Counted from the first letter of the stretch, positions 38,654-50,844 are shown. The stretch: 64,000 bases of DNA from Nemophila menziesii (GCA_029959085.1 JARWIR010000010.1:31674731-31738730), one strand, 5' to 3'. The notes: generated by a model not told the origin, from the sequence alone. Numbers and translations: made by a program.

Positions 38654-41600
38654 TATCAATAGCCATCTTTACTGTGGAATTTGATCTTGATCTTCATAAT
38701 CTCAAACCTTACAATATTTCAAATCAAGCAAAATAAAGATAAATGGAATTATACGAATTTCAAATATAATAAAGAAACAATTATGTACAAATAAGATTAA
38801 CAAATATTTATGCACATAATCACATATAAACACATATTTAACACACAACTAAACATGACACGTTACATGAAAATATATAATACAATTAAAGACAAATATT
38901 GATACTCTAATTTATATATCATGGAATTTGTTTTTAAGCACTTGGAGTCCTTTAAGGACTTTCATAAAAATGTTTATGTCTCATAAAATATATCTCTAAA
39001 TTAGTTTACCTTAAACGCACATAAAATCCTTTATAAAAAAATTTAGTCTATAATATAAAAAACGTTCTTATTTACCATACGGGTATGAATCTACATGAAG
39101 CGTCTTTCTATATTTGGCTAAATTTTCTTGTCGACATTTTGTATAGAATTAAATTGAAGATCCTCGCTTTGCACATTTATATAATATTTTAGGCATATAA
39201 TTTGATCATGATCAATCTATTTTCGGATTCTATATTTCTGTAGTAGTATAACTTATAAAGTTCTTAAATCTCAATATCTAAATAAGAAGAAATTTTTTTG
39301 GTTCCTGATGCTCTCAAAGGGTTATTACATTTTTTTCAGTTATATTTTCTACTTTATTTCATTATAATATAAGTATGATGTTAAACTTGTAGAAGTGCCA
39401 AGTTGCTCATACTGCTCAACTTTATAAATTTGGAATCAAAAAATCGACCACTCGTTTATGCGTTGAAATAGATTTTCTATCAATAGAAGCAGAAGCCTTT
39501 AAAGCTGAATTATGACTTATTCACTTTATGAATGCAATTCTTTTTGAACATTGAGCTCTCAATAACAATATTTATGATGCATCTTATAAATAATATTCAA
39601 CTATCTCTCTTGTCATGAGAATTTTACTTGCATATAAATCATTAGAGACCAACAATATATTTCATGTATAATCATTATTTACATTTGTGTATTGTAGTAG
39701 AACAACTATAGTATATTCACAAGAAATAACACACAAATTGAATACTATTGATATTTGGCCAATGAGTGTATTCATGTTAATAGTTGGACTTTACTATAAT
39801 ATATATAAATTTACAAGTCTATGTCATAAAAGACAAATTCACATTCGATTGTCTAGCAATTTTCTACATATGAAAAAACATATATTCTGTTAGATTATAT
39901 ATATCTCCCTGTGAATTTCTCAATTGACTTAAGATATTAGAAGATATTCGAGTAATATTTTTCTAAGATATAACCAAGATAACAAAACTCACTTGATAAT
40001 TAAAATTTATCATCGATCCATTTTCATACATTTCGTATTCTTGTTCTCATTGAGTTGTTAATGGTTAAAGCGCCCAACTCATTAATGAGTGATGATATAA
40101 TTGTGTTTACATTCATGATAATAAATTTACGTAAACCTTTCACTTAAAATGATGGACTTAACTACTTGGTCATATTGGTGATTATTCATCAAAAAATATC
40201 AATTCGAACCTCTACGTTAGAGACAACCAATTTATCTTCAAAAATAAATTCCTTTAGTGTCTGGTTTTTATCCAGGTTAAGAGAAAGGTGAACACCTTAT
40301 GTTTAGGTCAATTTTGGAACTTTTATCTATTTTGTGAAAATTTAACAAAATTTTGAAAAATGACTATATTATCTATCACAACATAATATTGGATTTTAAA
40401 ATAAACTTAAGATATGATTTATGTTCTGGGGCTACGATCAGAAGGCTACATCATGATATTCTCTGGTGTAACCCATAAAAAATTCCATGAAATGTGCATA
40501 TATGTGATGGACTTTGGCGTTTGGTAAATCATTTTAACGACCAGCTGGTGGAATACTAATATCGAGTAATATTTGTTGTCACTCCAAATAATAATTTAAT
40601 AGAAACTTATTACTACTCATTATATGAGAAGAAGACTTTTTATATAGTATCAGAATGTGATGAAAGAGCCAATACGCTGGAAAAATATAAAGTTTTAACT
40701 TATAAATTGATTTGTGGCCTAAAACGAAACAAGAACAACACCACAAACAACAACGTTATTAGTTGGCAAAGGGTATTGAGTGTTAAAAAAATAATTACTA
40801 AACATTTAAAAATATAAAAATAGAATATTATATTACTATTAATTATTACCCCCAAAAGAAGATGCTTTATGACCAAGTAACTACTTACCACTTAGTTATG
40901 CTAAAACTGAACCTCAAGATTTAGCCCTATTAATTAATGTATTTTATAAAGTCAGTAAAATAGCTAACAAAGTTCAAAATGTATCATATTTGAGAGTTAT
41001 TTTTTTATTTTCTTTCTCTCTCTACTTGTTTGTTGTAGTACCTTGAGTAATTTTAGGTTAATTGTAGGCTTGTCCCTCGTTGGTTTATATTCACGTATGA
41101 ACTATTTTATTGACTTAATTAACTTTTTACCTTATCTAAAAAAGTGAAGACATTTTTATAAACCATAATAATAAACTTTTTATTTGTGCAAGTAATTATA
41201 TCCTCACTATTTGTGAGATATGTTTATTCAATATATATAGAGAATATTACAACATGAAAGAAAGTGAACAAATACAAAGTTATATCCAAATATTATATCC
41301 ATTAACACTCCCCTTCAAACTCTAGTAGGAGCAAACAACTTGAGTTTGACAATCTTTAATTTGCAATTTCTGTTGAAATTAGTATGTATCATGAATATAC
41401 CTCTGTGAAGTTGAACTAGCAATATTCCATGTCTCATAGAGTCGGACGAGCAATACACAATAGCCTCCAAATAGATGGATAAGCACAACACCATTTTACG
41501 AGATGAAAATAAAAAAAATATAGATCCAATTAAACATTTATTTTTGATCCACGATCTTCAAACATAATTTACTTAAACATATGTCAGAACTAATTTAAAT

Positions 41601-41908
41601 GATTGATTAATGTAATTAATGTATATCATATCTATCATATTTCTTCAAAAATATGAAAAAAAGAAATCAAATATTTATGGAGTATATATAATTTAATAGA
41701 TTGAATAAGGATTTCTGGCAAAGAACGTAAGTGTTAATTTTTATTAGTTGTCGAAAATCTAACCAAAGTATGTTTAAATTTGACATAAAAAAAATTATTG
41801 GATCAACCAAAAGACAGTGATAAATGAAGGAATTTATGTTTATTCAATATATAGAAAGAATATTACATAAACGAGAGGAAACAATAAAAAAATTACATTA
41901 ACATATTA

Positions 41909-41995
41909 ATGGAGAACATTGTAAAATTATCAAGTTTGTTGGTGCTTATGGTCTTCCTTGGTATGCGTGTATGTGTCTTCTTACGAGGCGCTTAA
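41909..41995 (+). CDS. MENIV small ORF, U8 copy (28 aa)
   Basis: Starts MENIVKLSSLLVLMVFLG and then leaves the common frame after a small deletion (ends VFLRGA, TAA). This edge copy keeps the downstream segment lost from U1-U7. Confidence 0.25.
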   Translation: MENIVKLSSLLVLMVFLGMRVCVFLRGA

Positions 41996-42302
41996 ATGTG
42001 GTAGATTTTGAAGAAGACAATGATATTGAGCTTGAAAAGGAAGTTTTTCTCTAGATGCTTGGTGGTTCAGATGTCAGGTGATTTTGCATCCAGTTTGAAC
42101 TATACGTGAGAATGCAAAAGGCTTCCCAAACTTTAACAGATTCTTGGACTGGTAAAAGAAAGATATATTAAAGAGAAGGAACAGTTATAAATTTAATTCA
42201 AATATTATATTAGTAATAAGTTAGTAAATCAAGCTTAAAACTAGATAACTAATGATGAAAATCATTTTTTTTAAAATAACATTTCCCGTATTAGTAAAAA
42301 TC

Positions 42303-43120
42303 TATATTACATAATAGGACATACCTAATTTTGCCTATTTTCCCTCTTCCCCCATTTAGCTCATAATCACCCCAAATAGCTCCTTAAACTTCTCAAAAAT
42401 TAGGCTTCGTTTGGTTTGTAAAGTTCTATATATTAATTCTCTTATTTTTCTCATTCTCTCATTTATTATATTCATATATGTATGATTTTAAAAAAAAAAA
42501 TTATCCCACCAGATTTATATTCTTTCTAAAATAAATAATTATAAGTCTTATTTTTATTTTCTAAATTGAACCGAATGAAATATAATAATAATGCAAATAA
42601 TATACAAAAATAATCTCATTTGAAACATGAACATTATGATAATGACAATGGGATCGTGATATTTTTCTTATCTCCTATAATAATAATACTTTTTCAATTT
42701 TTTTTTTTGCCATGAAAACTTAATTAGTAGAATATCTTAATCACCACAAATAAATAAAGCCTTCTCACCTTTTGGTACACCTTTTAACGTAAATGGTATA
42801 TTTCCTTTACAAGCATTAGTTTAAATTATAATTAAAATACAAAAATAGTCATTAAAAAAATAAAAAAAATGAATAGAAAAGATTGAGCAATGTTTCCCTC
42901 GAGGGGTCTAATTTAAAAAATGAGACCTCTTTATGCAAAAATATTATAAATTGAAGACCAGTAAAAACATCAAAAAATCGGAGGACCGAAGCTGTCGCCT
43001 CTACAACCTACCCTCAGGATCGGCCCTGGGCCTTCCCTGTATAATTTACTTACTGTATTGATTCATGACTTGAATTGATAATATATTTTTTAGGATTAAG
43101 AGACCAAATGTTGAATAAGA
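42303..43120. other. Helitron 5' interior, no gene
   Basis: AT-rich DNA without ORFs. A stretch near 42405 (gcttcgtttggtttg) resembles the ends of some plant MITEs, and one near 43005-43030 (ggatcggccctgggcc) resembles hAT-type ends. Neither has a visible partner inverted repeat. Confidence 0.4.
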
Positions 43121-44612
43121 TTAAAATAAACCTTAACACTCAACCTATTAACCATAACCTCAACTTCTTAACTAATATTTCTTTAACCTTAACCCTAACC
43201 TTGACCTTAAATTTAACCTTAATCTTAACCTAAATGTTAATCTTAACCTAAACGTTAATCTTAACCTTAACTTTAGCCTTCCACCTTAAACCTTAAACCT
43301 AATCTTCATCTTCATCTTAACCTTTAATTTAATCTTAACGCCTAAACATATATCCTTAAACTTTACATCTTAAACATTAAACCTTACACCATAATCTTCA
43401 TCTTCACCTCAACCATGACTTTAAACTTAACCCTTAACTCTTAAACCTTTAACCTTAATCCTTAAACCGTAAACCATAAACCTTAAACCTTAAACCTAAA
43501 ACCTTAACTTTTACCTTTACCTTCACCTTTTTCTTAACTTCAAACTTAACCTTAAGCATAACCTTAACCTTGATGTTGAAACTTAACCTTAACCTTGAAC
43601 CTTGAACCTTAAATCTTAAACCTTTACCTTAACCTTAAATCTTACACCTTAAACCTTAAACCTTAAACTCTAATCTTCATCTTCATTGTAACCTTAAATT
43701 TAATCTTAACGCCTAAACATTTATCCTTAAACCTTACATCTTAAACATTAAACCTTAAACCTTAATCTTCATCTTCATCTTCACCTTAACCTTAACTTTA
43801 AACTTAACCCTTAAACCTTTAACCTTACCCCGTAAACCTAAAACTTAATCCTAAGACCTTAACTTTAACCTTTACCTTCACCTTTATCTTAACTTTAACC
43901 TTAACCTTAACCATAACTTTAACCTTGGCGTTAATACTTAACCTTAACCTTGATCCTTAAACCTTAAACCTTAACCTTAGCTTTAACCATGACCTTGAAC
44001 CTTGAACCTTGAACCTTAAACATTAAATCTTAAACCTTAACCTTAAATTTAACCTTAAGTCTTACACCTTAAACCCTAATCTTTATTTTCATCGTAACCT
44101 TAAATTTAATCTTAACTCCTAAACATTTATCCTTAAACCTTACATCTTAAACATTAAACCTTAAACCTTAATCTTCATCTTCAACTTAACCTTAACTTTA
44201 AACTTAACCCTTAAACCTTTAACCTTAACCCTTAAACCCTAATCCTTAAACCTAAAACCTTAACTTTTACCTTTACCTTCACCTTTTTTTTTGATCATTA
44301 ACCTTTACCTTCACCTTTATCTTAACTTTACTTTAACCTTAAAAATAACCTTAACCTTGACGTTAAGACTTAACCTTAACCTTGAGCCTTAAACCTTAAA
44401 CCTTAACCTTAACTTTAACCATGACCTTAACCTTAAACTTTACCTTAAAACTTTAACTTTAAACCTTAAACTTAACCTTAACCTTAACATTTAACCTTAA
44501 ACTTTACCTTAAAACTTTAACTTTTAAATCGTAAACTAACATTAACCTTAACTTTAACCTTAACCGTAACCTTACCATTAAACTTACCTTAAACTAAACC
44601 TTAACCTGAACC
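43121..44612. repeat. Telomere-like CCTTAA/CCTTAAA minisatellite
   Basis: About 1.5 kb of degenerate 6- and 7-mers, mainly ccttaa, ccttaaa and ccctaa variants, entirely on one strand (C-rich on plus). Larger blocks recur inside it, for example cttaatcttcatcttca near 43310, 43393, 43670, 43760, 44080 and 44175, giving a higher-order period of roughly 400 bp. It resembles but is not canonical plant telomere repeat CCCTAAA. Confidence 0.92.
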
Positions 44613-44771
44613 CTCAATCCATTATCATTTTGCCAGCAAAGCTCGGGGATGGAAAACTCTTATGTTCAATAATATCTCAAGTTCCTCACTTCTACTAGAA
44701 AGTGAGTATTAGTACATTTTTTATTCTTTTGCTTTCGTCTTTTTCCTCACTAATTAAGCGTGAAATCAACA

Positions 44772-44990
44772 TGGAAGAGTTGAAAGGATTTAAGGATATT
44801 AAAGTGATGAGAGCTACTTATATTCTTGAATTACGTGAAGATTCTCCTAATCCATTCAAGTTTGTAAGGTCTATATTTTTCTTTTGTAATGTGATGGATC
44901 ATGGATGATAGTTTTTGTTGTTTGTTTTTAACAGTTTGATGATTTGGAAAAAATTGGTAAATCTGCGAAGTGGGTATTATTTTAAACTTA
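44772..44990 (+). other. Possible captured gene fragment in the Helitron
   Basis: From ATG 44771 the frame reads MEELKGFKDIKVMRATYILE and on to NPFKF, meeting a GTAAGG donor at about 44864-44869. A ttttaacag acceptor near 44934 is followed in phase by FDDLEKIGKSAKW and a stop. Coding-like composition and plausible splice sites suggest exons picked up from a host gene. Family not recognised. Confidence 0.3.
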
Positions 44991-45100
44991 GGTAGTTACT
45001 TTATAACGTTGTTAGTATCAAAAATGTTTATTTTTTGAGTGATGTCAAAAAAAGAATCTCTTATTGGTTACAGGTGAAAATTATGATGAAAAGGATAGTT

Positions 45101-45305
45101 GAAGATCTTTTCAGTTTTTTGTAATAATTTCATATGTTTTTTGTAACCAGGGATATATGATGTAAGGACAACCGGAGATCTTTTACTTTTTTGTAATCAC
45201 TTCATATGTTTTTTGTAACCAAGGATATATGAAATAAGGACAACTAGAAATCTGTTCAAATTTTTGTAATAGCTTCATATGTTGTTTGTACACAAGGATA
45301 TATAA
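45101..45305. repeat. 72-bp tandem repeat, three copies
   Basis: Three diverged copies starting near 45101, 45174 and 45246, each with ttttttgtaat, ttcatatgtt, ttgtaacca-like and ggatatat blocks. Confidence 0.85.
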
Positions 45306-46613
45306 AGTGTTATTGTGATTAATTCATAAAATCACTTCATATATCTGCAGTTTATCTCACAAAGGCCAAAGTGTATGATATGAATGTCATGTAAATCTTT
45401 CATATTGCCTTTGGGAGGAAAATGCTTTTAATTAAAAAAAATTGTATTATATATGTCTCAAAAGTTTTGATTCAACCATACACGCGGAAGAATTGTTCAT
45501 TTCAACTGTAGAGAGCTAGATAAAAATTGGATTTTGCACTAAACTGTATCAGTTGAATGTTAATATTATGGTGATAATTTGTAGAAAGGAGGAGAGCAAA
45601 TGCAGCGGATCATACAAGTCAAACAATACACTGGCGTGCAGTTTGAGGTGTAGTTCAAGTTGCTAAACTTTTAGTACAAGAAGGTGGCATGTAAGATTTG
45701 GGTTTGATTGATCAGTGTTTATAATTTCTTTCTAATTTTGGGTGAAATGCTTCAGTTGTACATGTATTATGGGAAATGACCAAATATATTGCATCGTTGG
45801 TCCCCGTATTCATATTCTTATTGTTGAAATGTGATAAACCATTTTAACTGTCTCCGTTTTCAAATAGGAAAATCTATAGGGATTAGTGGTCCATCATAAA
45901 TTGAATAATATGTTTCATGTAGCACTACTTGAAGAATCAGGTTTCATTGGAATGATAACGGATGTTCAAATGGAGACAAAATGGGGTTGCGGTTTCATCG
46001 TATTGTATTAAGAATGGGGTGAACCGAGGAGTAGTTAAGTGCCAGATGAGATGGAGAATTCATAATTGAAACTAATGCTAGGTTTTTCAGTTGGTCATAG
46101 TGAATAAGTGATATATTTTTCAGTTGGTCATTCCATAATAAAAAATCATAATGTTTCATTAAGTTAGGGATGGCTTATGTTTCACTTTTTTTTTAATTCA
46201 TAGTAACTCTATGGGAAATTTTGTGGTTGTAATTCTTTTTTTTTTTAAATGTGGAATTGGGTGGAAACTCACTAGAGAAAACACAAAAAAGGTCATCTTT
46301 TGATTTGTTTGGTTTTTCTTCTTAATTTCTAATTTTACTGTACTTTGAGACATATTTCATGTTATTTAAAATAGAAAATTATATACATTTTGTAAAATGT
46401 CACATATATTCGTGGATTTTTAAAAAGATTCTGAAATAAAATCTGAAAAAATGTAGGATCAAAGATAAATTCGGTGGTTAAAGAGAATTTTCATGTTCTT
46501 CATATATCACTTAAGGATTTGAGAATCGTCAATATTTTTTGTTTTATATGTAAAAATTTTAGCCTCAATCATCGACCTTTCTTATTATTGCGTAACTTTT
46601 TTTAATCATCGAA
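45306..46613. other. Helitron 3' interior, possible exon fragments
   Basis: Mostly AT-rich. Around 45590-45690 an atttgtag acceptor-like site precedes a short coding-like stretch (RRRANAADHTSQTIHWRAV, then a stop, then GVVQVAKLLVQEGG). Around 45870-46050 another acceptor-like site precedes a degraded stretch. These could be captured exon pieces; nothing is identifiable. Confidence 0.25.
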
Positions 46614-46640
46614 GTGCCTTAAGGCACGGGTAATACCTAG
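46614..46640 (+). other. Helitron 3' terminus: hairpin and CTAG
   Basis: GTGCCTTAAGGCAC (46614-46627) is a perfect palindrome able to form a GTGCC/GGCAC stem with TTAA loop, followed by GGGTAATAC and the terminal CTAG. This is the rolling-circle termination structure of Helitrons. Confidence 0.9.
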
Positions 46641-47204
46641 TTCTTTCTAAAAGAAGCCCAAAAAAACATTTGCACAACATATTACATATTGATTGTTCAA
46701 CACTTAATTTAAACTTTTAATTATTATTAAATTATTAAGATATAATCAATTTTAATATAACAAAAAAACCAAATTGTCAACAAATAGTGGTGAATTGCAG
46801 ATTTTGAGGAAAGTTATCAAAGAACATATAATTTTTTAGAAAAATATATTTTAATGAATAATTATATAACTCTATTGACAAAAACCTATAAGAACGCCAC
46901 AAGTAATTAAATGTAATAACAATATTAAAATTAACCTTTTCAAAAAAACATTGGTTTAAATGGTATGGCCAACGATCTGAGATATCTGTATATCAGGTAG
47001 AACGATATATATAGATTTTTTAATTCAAGAAAAAAGAGGACATAACCTTAGCTTGCATAAAAATGTATACATTTTATGGTGGTTTCTAAAGATCATATAT
47101 AATGACGGAGTATAGATTTACTATGCAAAAAGATCATATAAATTACAGAGTATCAGTATCGTAAGTATGGTTTATGTAGTAGATAGGGGCGGCAAGATGG
47201 AAGT

Positions 47205-47443
47205 TAGGGTTTGAAAGAAATAATTGAAAGATAATAAGGAATCTGTTGTAAAACTAAAATGAAATTTAAGAGTTAAAGAATAAGAGAAGAGAGCATAATG
47301 AAATTTAAGAGTTAAAGAATAAGAGAAGAGAGCATAGTATTATTAATCGGAGTAAGAATTATGTAAATACCCTATCTCTATTTATATGTAATATGTAAAC
47401 CCTATATTTTAGTATTAATGGGCTGGACTATATTTAATGGGCC
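47205..47443 (-). promoter_or_regulatory. Promoter-like module, U8
   Basis: Leader telo-box 47205-47212, TATA box 47378-47387, distal site II now TGGGCC (47438-47443), still a site II core. The upstream telo-box is altered. The leader is lengthened by the 39-bp duplication at 47258-47335. Confidence 0.5.
47258..47335. repeat. 39-bp tandem duplication in U8 leader
   Basis: Two adjacent copies beginning aatgaaatttaagagtt and ending agagagcat; other units have one. Confidence 0.9.
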
Positions 47444-47506
47444 GAATAAATATCCACAATATTGTTTCATAAAACTCCTTCTTGGATATTCAATCAAGAA
47501 GAACAT

Positions 47507-49995
47507 GCCTCTTTAAAACTTTCTTGAAAAAATCCTTTGGGAAAAAATCAATGGAAGGAAAATTAGTATAATATCCTTATACACTTTAAATATGTGTAAC
47601 CATATCCGGTAAACCATGTAGGAAAAAATGTTCATAAAAGAAAAAAAAAGTGCGTAAGTATCTCCCCCTTATGTGAGGATATCAATAGTCAATTTTTTTT
47701 TAATATCATGGGTGTCCAGGCCAGCTTTCGCACACCAGGACTAATCCCGTAGGAAATATACACGCCTCCCTATGCATATTCTCAGGTTAATCAGAACTAG
47801 GTTCCAAGGGACAGGATTCAAACCCTGTACCTCCTTCTTTATCCCTTTAAGGGATCAAGAAATAACAAGGATGAGGGGATTTTAACCATGTACCTCCTAG
47901 ATGAGACAAGGTCGTGGCCATTGAGCTAGCCCTAATGGTTTATCAATAGCCACCTTCACTGTGGAATTTGATCTTGATCTTCACAATCTCAAACCTTACA
48001 ATATTTCAAATCAAGCAAAATATAGATAGATGGAATTATACGAATTTCAAATATAATAAAGAAACAATTATGTACAAATAAGATTAACAAATATTAATTA
48101 TGCACATAATTACATATAAAGACATATTTAACACAACTAAACATGACACGTTACATGAAAACATATAATACAATTAAAGACAAGTATTGATACTCTAATT
48201 TATATATCATGGAATTTGTTTTTAAGCACTTGGATTCCTTTAAGGACTTTCATAAGAATGTTTATGTCTCATAAAATATATCTACAAATTAGTTTACCTT
48301 AAACACACATAAAATCCTTTATAAAAAATTCAGTCTATAATATATATAACGTTCATATTTACCATACATGTATGTATCTACATGAAGCGTCATTCTATAT
48401 TAGGCTAAATTTTCTTGTCGACATTTTGAATAGAATTAAATTGAAGATCCTCGCTATGCATATTTATATAATATTTTAGGCATATAATTAGATCATGATC
48501 AATCTAAATTTTGTAGTAGTATAACTGATGGAGTTCTTAAATCTCAATATCTAAATAAGAAGAAAATGTTTTGGTTCCTGATGCTCTCAAAGGAGTATTA
48601 CATTTTTTTTCAGTTATATTTTCTACTTTATTTCATTATAATATAAGTATGTTGTTAAACTTGTAGAAGTGCCAACTTGCTCATACTGCTCAACTTTATA
48701 AATTTAGAATCAAAAAATCGACCACTCGTTTATGCGTTGAAATAGACTTTCTATCAATAGAAGCAGAAGCCTTTAAAGCTGAATTATGACTTATTCACTT
48801 TCTAAATGCAACTCATTTTGAAAACTGAGCTCTCAATAACAATATGTATGATGCATCTTATGAATAATATTCAGCTATCCCTCTTGTCAAGAGAATTTTA
48901 CTTGCATATAAATCACTAGAGACCAACAATATATTTCATGTTTAATCATGATTTATATTTGTGTATTGTAGTAGAACTATAGTATATATCACAAGAAATA
49001 ACACACAAATTGAATACTATTGATCTTTGACCAATGAGTGTATTCATGTTAATAGTTGGATTTTATTATAATATTACGTTTATATAAATTTACAAGTCTA
49101 TGTCATAAAAGACAAATTCATATTCGATTGTCTAGCAATTTTCTACATATGAGAAAACATATATTCTGTTAGATCATATATATAAATCCCCATGAGTTTG
49201 TCAATTGACTTAAGATATTAGAAGATATTCGAGTAATATTTTTCTAATATATAACAAAGATAACAAAACTCACTTGATAATTAAAATTTATCATCGATCC
49301 ATTCTCATACATTTCGTATTCTTATTCTCATTGACTTGTTAATGGGTAAAGCGCCCAACTCATTAATGAGTGATGATATAATTGTGTTTACTTTCATGAT
49401 AATAAATTTGCGTAAACCATTCACTTAAAATGATGGATTGAACTACTTGGTCATATTGGTGATTATTCATCAAAAAAATATCAATTCGAACCTCTAGGTT
49501 AGAGACAACTAATTTATCTGCAAAAATGAATTCCTTCGGTCTGGTTTTTATCTAGGTTAAGAGAAAGGTGAACACCTTATGTTTAGGTCTGTTTTGAAAC
49601 TTTTATCTATTTTGTGAAAATTTAACAAAATTGTGAAAAATGACTATATTATCTATCAAAACATAATACTGAATTTTAAAATAAATTTAAGATATGATTT
49701 ATGTTCTGGGGATACGATCAGAAGGCTACATCATGATATTCTCTGGTGTAACCCATAATAATTATCCATGAGATGTGCATATATGCGATGGACTTTGGCG
49801 TTTGGTAAATCATATTAATGACCAGCTGGTGGAATACTAATATCGAGTAATACTTGTTGTCACTCCAAAGAATAATTTAATAGAAACTTATTACTACTCA
49901 TTATATGAGAAGAAGACTTTTTTATAGTATCAGAATGTGACGAAAGAGCCAATACGCTGGAAAAATATAATGTTTTAACCTATAAACTGATTTGT
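47507..49995. repeat. Array unit U9 (3'-edge, truncated)
   Basis: About the first 2.49 kb of a unit, with more substitutions and small indels than any other copy (for example about 13 bp missing near 48510). Similarity stops after gatttgtg at about 49995, where unrelated AT-rich DNA starts. Confidence 0.93.
47692..47940 (-). mobile_element. SINE, U9 copy
   Basis: Same insertion site; TSDs 47680-47691 and 47941-47952. More diverged than the inner copies, with a short deletion near the second box B-like motif. Confidence 0.85.
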
Positions 49996-50421
49996 GTTAA
50001 TTTTCGATAATTTGTAATGTATAACTTTGATATTTTTCCAATTCATGCCTCTAAATGTTTTAAAAAAAATTATGTATTGCATACTGCACTTTATATTTTA
50101 AATGCAATTTTTTTATAATATACGAAATATTTACCATGTAAACAAAGAAGATAATATAATAGAGAACAATGCTTTACAATATTAATATGTTTGTTTTGCC
50201 GCATCACCGATGATCCAAGTTAGATCTAAGAAGGCAACTCTACATGTAATTATAAAGTAATCAATTTTGTAAATTAATTTGTTACAAAAATAAATCCAAC
50301 ATGGATTTCTTGATCTAATGGGACAACAACCCCTACAACCTTGTGGTATCCACTTACGCTGAACAATATATCAAACACAACTAAAGTGACAAATACACAT
50401 AATATATATGAATAAACATAC
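49996..50421. other. Intergenic, right flank of the array
   Basis: Array similarity has ended. AT-rich; on the minus strand a stretch at about 50280-50360 could be a second exon of the putative gene at 50422-50559 (preceded by a ttcag acceptor-like site), but this is weak. Confidence 0.4.
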
Positions 50422-50559
50422 CTTAGGTCGAGTTCAGATATATTGCATCATACGTTGAGAAGAACTATTCTCATCAGCGTGAATTTGATTGAGGCGTGTC
50501 CTACCTTTTTGCAACATAAAGATGTCCGCTTGATCATCAAATTTTGTCTCATCAGACAT
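50422..50559 (-). CDS. Putative small gene or first exon, function unknown
   Basis: ATG at 50557-50559 opens MSDETKFDDQADIFMLQKGR and on to RMMQYI, with TGA at 50434-50436 (41 residues, acidic then basic, no hydrophobic segment). Twelve bases after the stop is a perfect plant donor, AAG|GTATGT (GT at 50420-50421), so the stop may be a mutation in a former exon, or the ORF ends in the exon. Upstream lie a TATA box and W-boxes at normal distances. No family recognised; a transposon-borne gene is possible. Confidence 0.35.
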
Positions 50560-50748
50560 TATGATGATTTTGTTCTAAATTATACACAAACATCAATTAA
50601 TAAGTAACAAACATGGATTTTAATTCAAGAAAATGTAGTTAAGGAAATCTAAAATAATTCAAAATATTAGAACCACTCAAAATTCTTACCCTAAATGACA
50701 ATGATACTTTCAAGAGACTATAAATTTTTGAGAAATAACACAAGTGAT

Positions 50749-50763
50749 CTTTTATTTATATAG
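50749..50763 (-). promoter_or_regulatory. TATA box for the putative minus-strand gene
   Basis: Minus strand reads CTATATAAATAAAAG, about 190 bp upstream of the ATG at 50559, implying a leader of about 160 nt. Confidence 0.45.
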
Positions 50764-50844
50764 ATGTAAAAAAGAATGGTTTTTTCTTATGTGTAAATGA
50801 AAAAGTGTAGTTGGTAATAAATGGTTTTAGACTTTTCATGGTAG

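Larger units (their letters stand above)
42301..46640 (+). mobile_element. Non-autonomous Helitron inserted in U8
   Basis: Unit sequence is interrupted exactly between gtaaaaa (to 42300) and ttctttctaaaag (from 46641). The 4340-bp insert starts TCTATATTAC and ends CTAG. It sits between A and T, makes no target-site duplication and has a hairpin 9 nt before its 3' end: all standard Helitron hallmarks. No Rep/helicase ORF is visible, so it would depend on an autonomous partner. The interior holds MITE-like or unassigned AT-rich DNA, a 1.5-kb telomere-like minisatellite, a 72-bp repeat and possible captured exons. Confidence 0.92.
38212..47506. repeat. Array unit U8, split by a Helitron
   Basis: 9295 bp: unit sequence 38212-42300, Helitron 42301-46640, unit sequence 46641-47506. 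It keeps the ~60-bp ancestral segment (41989-42052) also seen in U0. A 39-bp stretch is duplicated in tandem at 47258-47335 in the leader region of the promoter module. Confidence 0.95.
1567..49995. repeat. Tandem array of a ~4.86-kb unit (U0-U9)
   Basis: The anchor gcctctttaaaac recurs at 1581, 3970, 9021, 13900, 18766, 23647, 28506, 33362, 38212 (one mismatch) and 47507. Spacings are 4850-4881 bp, except U0 (2.39 kb, internal deletion), U1 (5051, MITE) and U8 (9295, Helitron). Units are head to tail and alignable along their whole length with only substitutions and short indels. U2 matches U4 and U3 matches U5 at an offset of about 9.74 kb; U6 and U7 share private indels. The array starts inside a LINE and ends at 49995 within a unit. 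No long conserved ORF spans the unit. I do not recognise its family; it is not rDNA and shows no terminal repeats of its own. Confidence 0.97.

Noticed and set aside
42990..43030. hAT element end in the Helitron
   Set aside because: Only one GC-rich end-like motif; no matching inverted end or 8-bp duplication found.
43121..44612. True chromosome end or canonical telomere
   Set aside because: Repeats are mostly CCTTAA rather than CCCTAAA, highly degenerate, and lie inside a Helitron with unit DNA on both sides.
1567..49995. Array unit as an LTR retrotransposon or rDNA spacer
   Set aside because: No pol motifs, no primer-binding site or polypurine tract pairing with terminal repeats, and no rRNA sequence in any unit.
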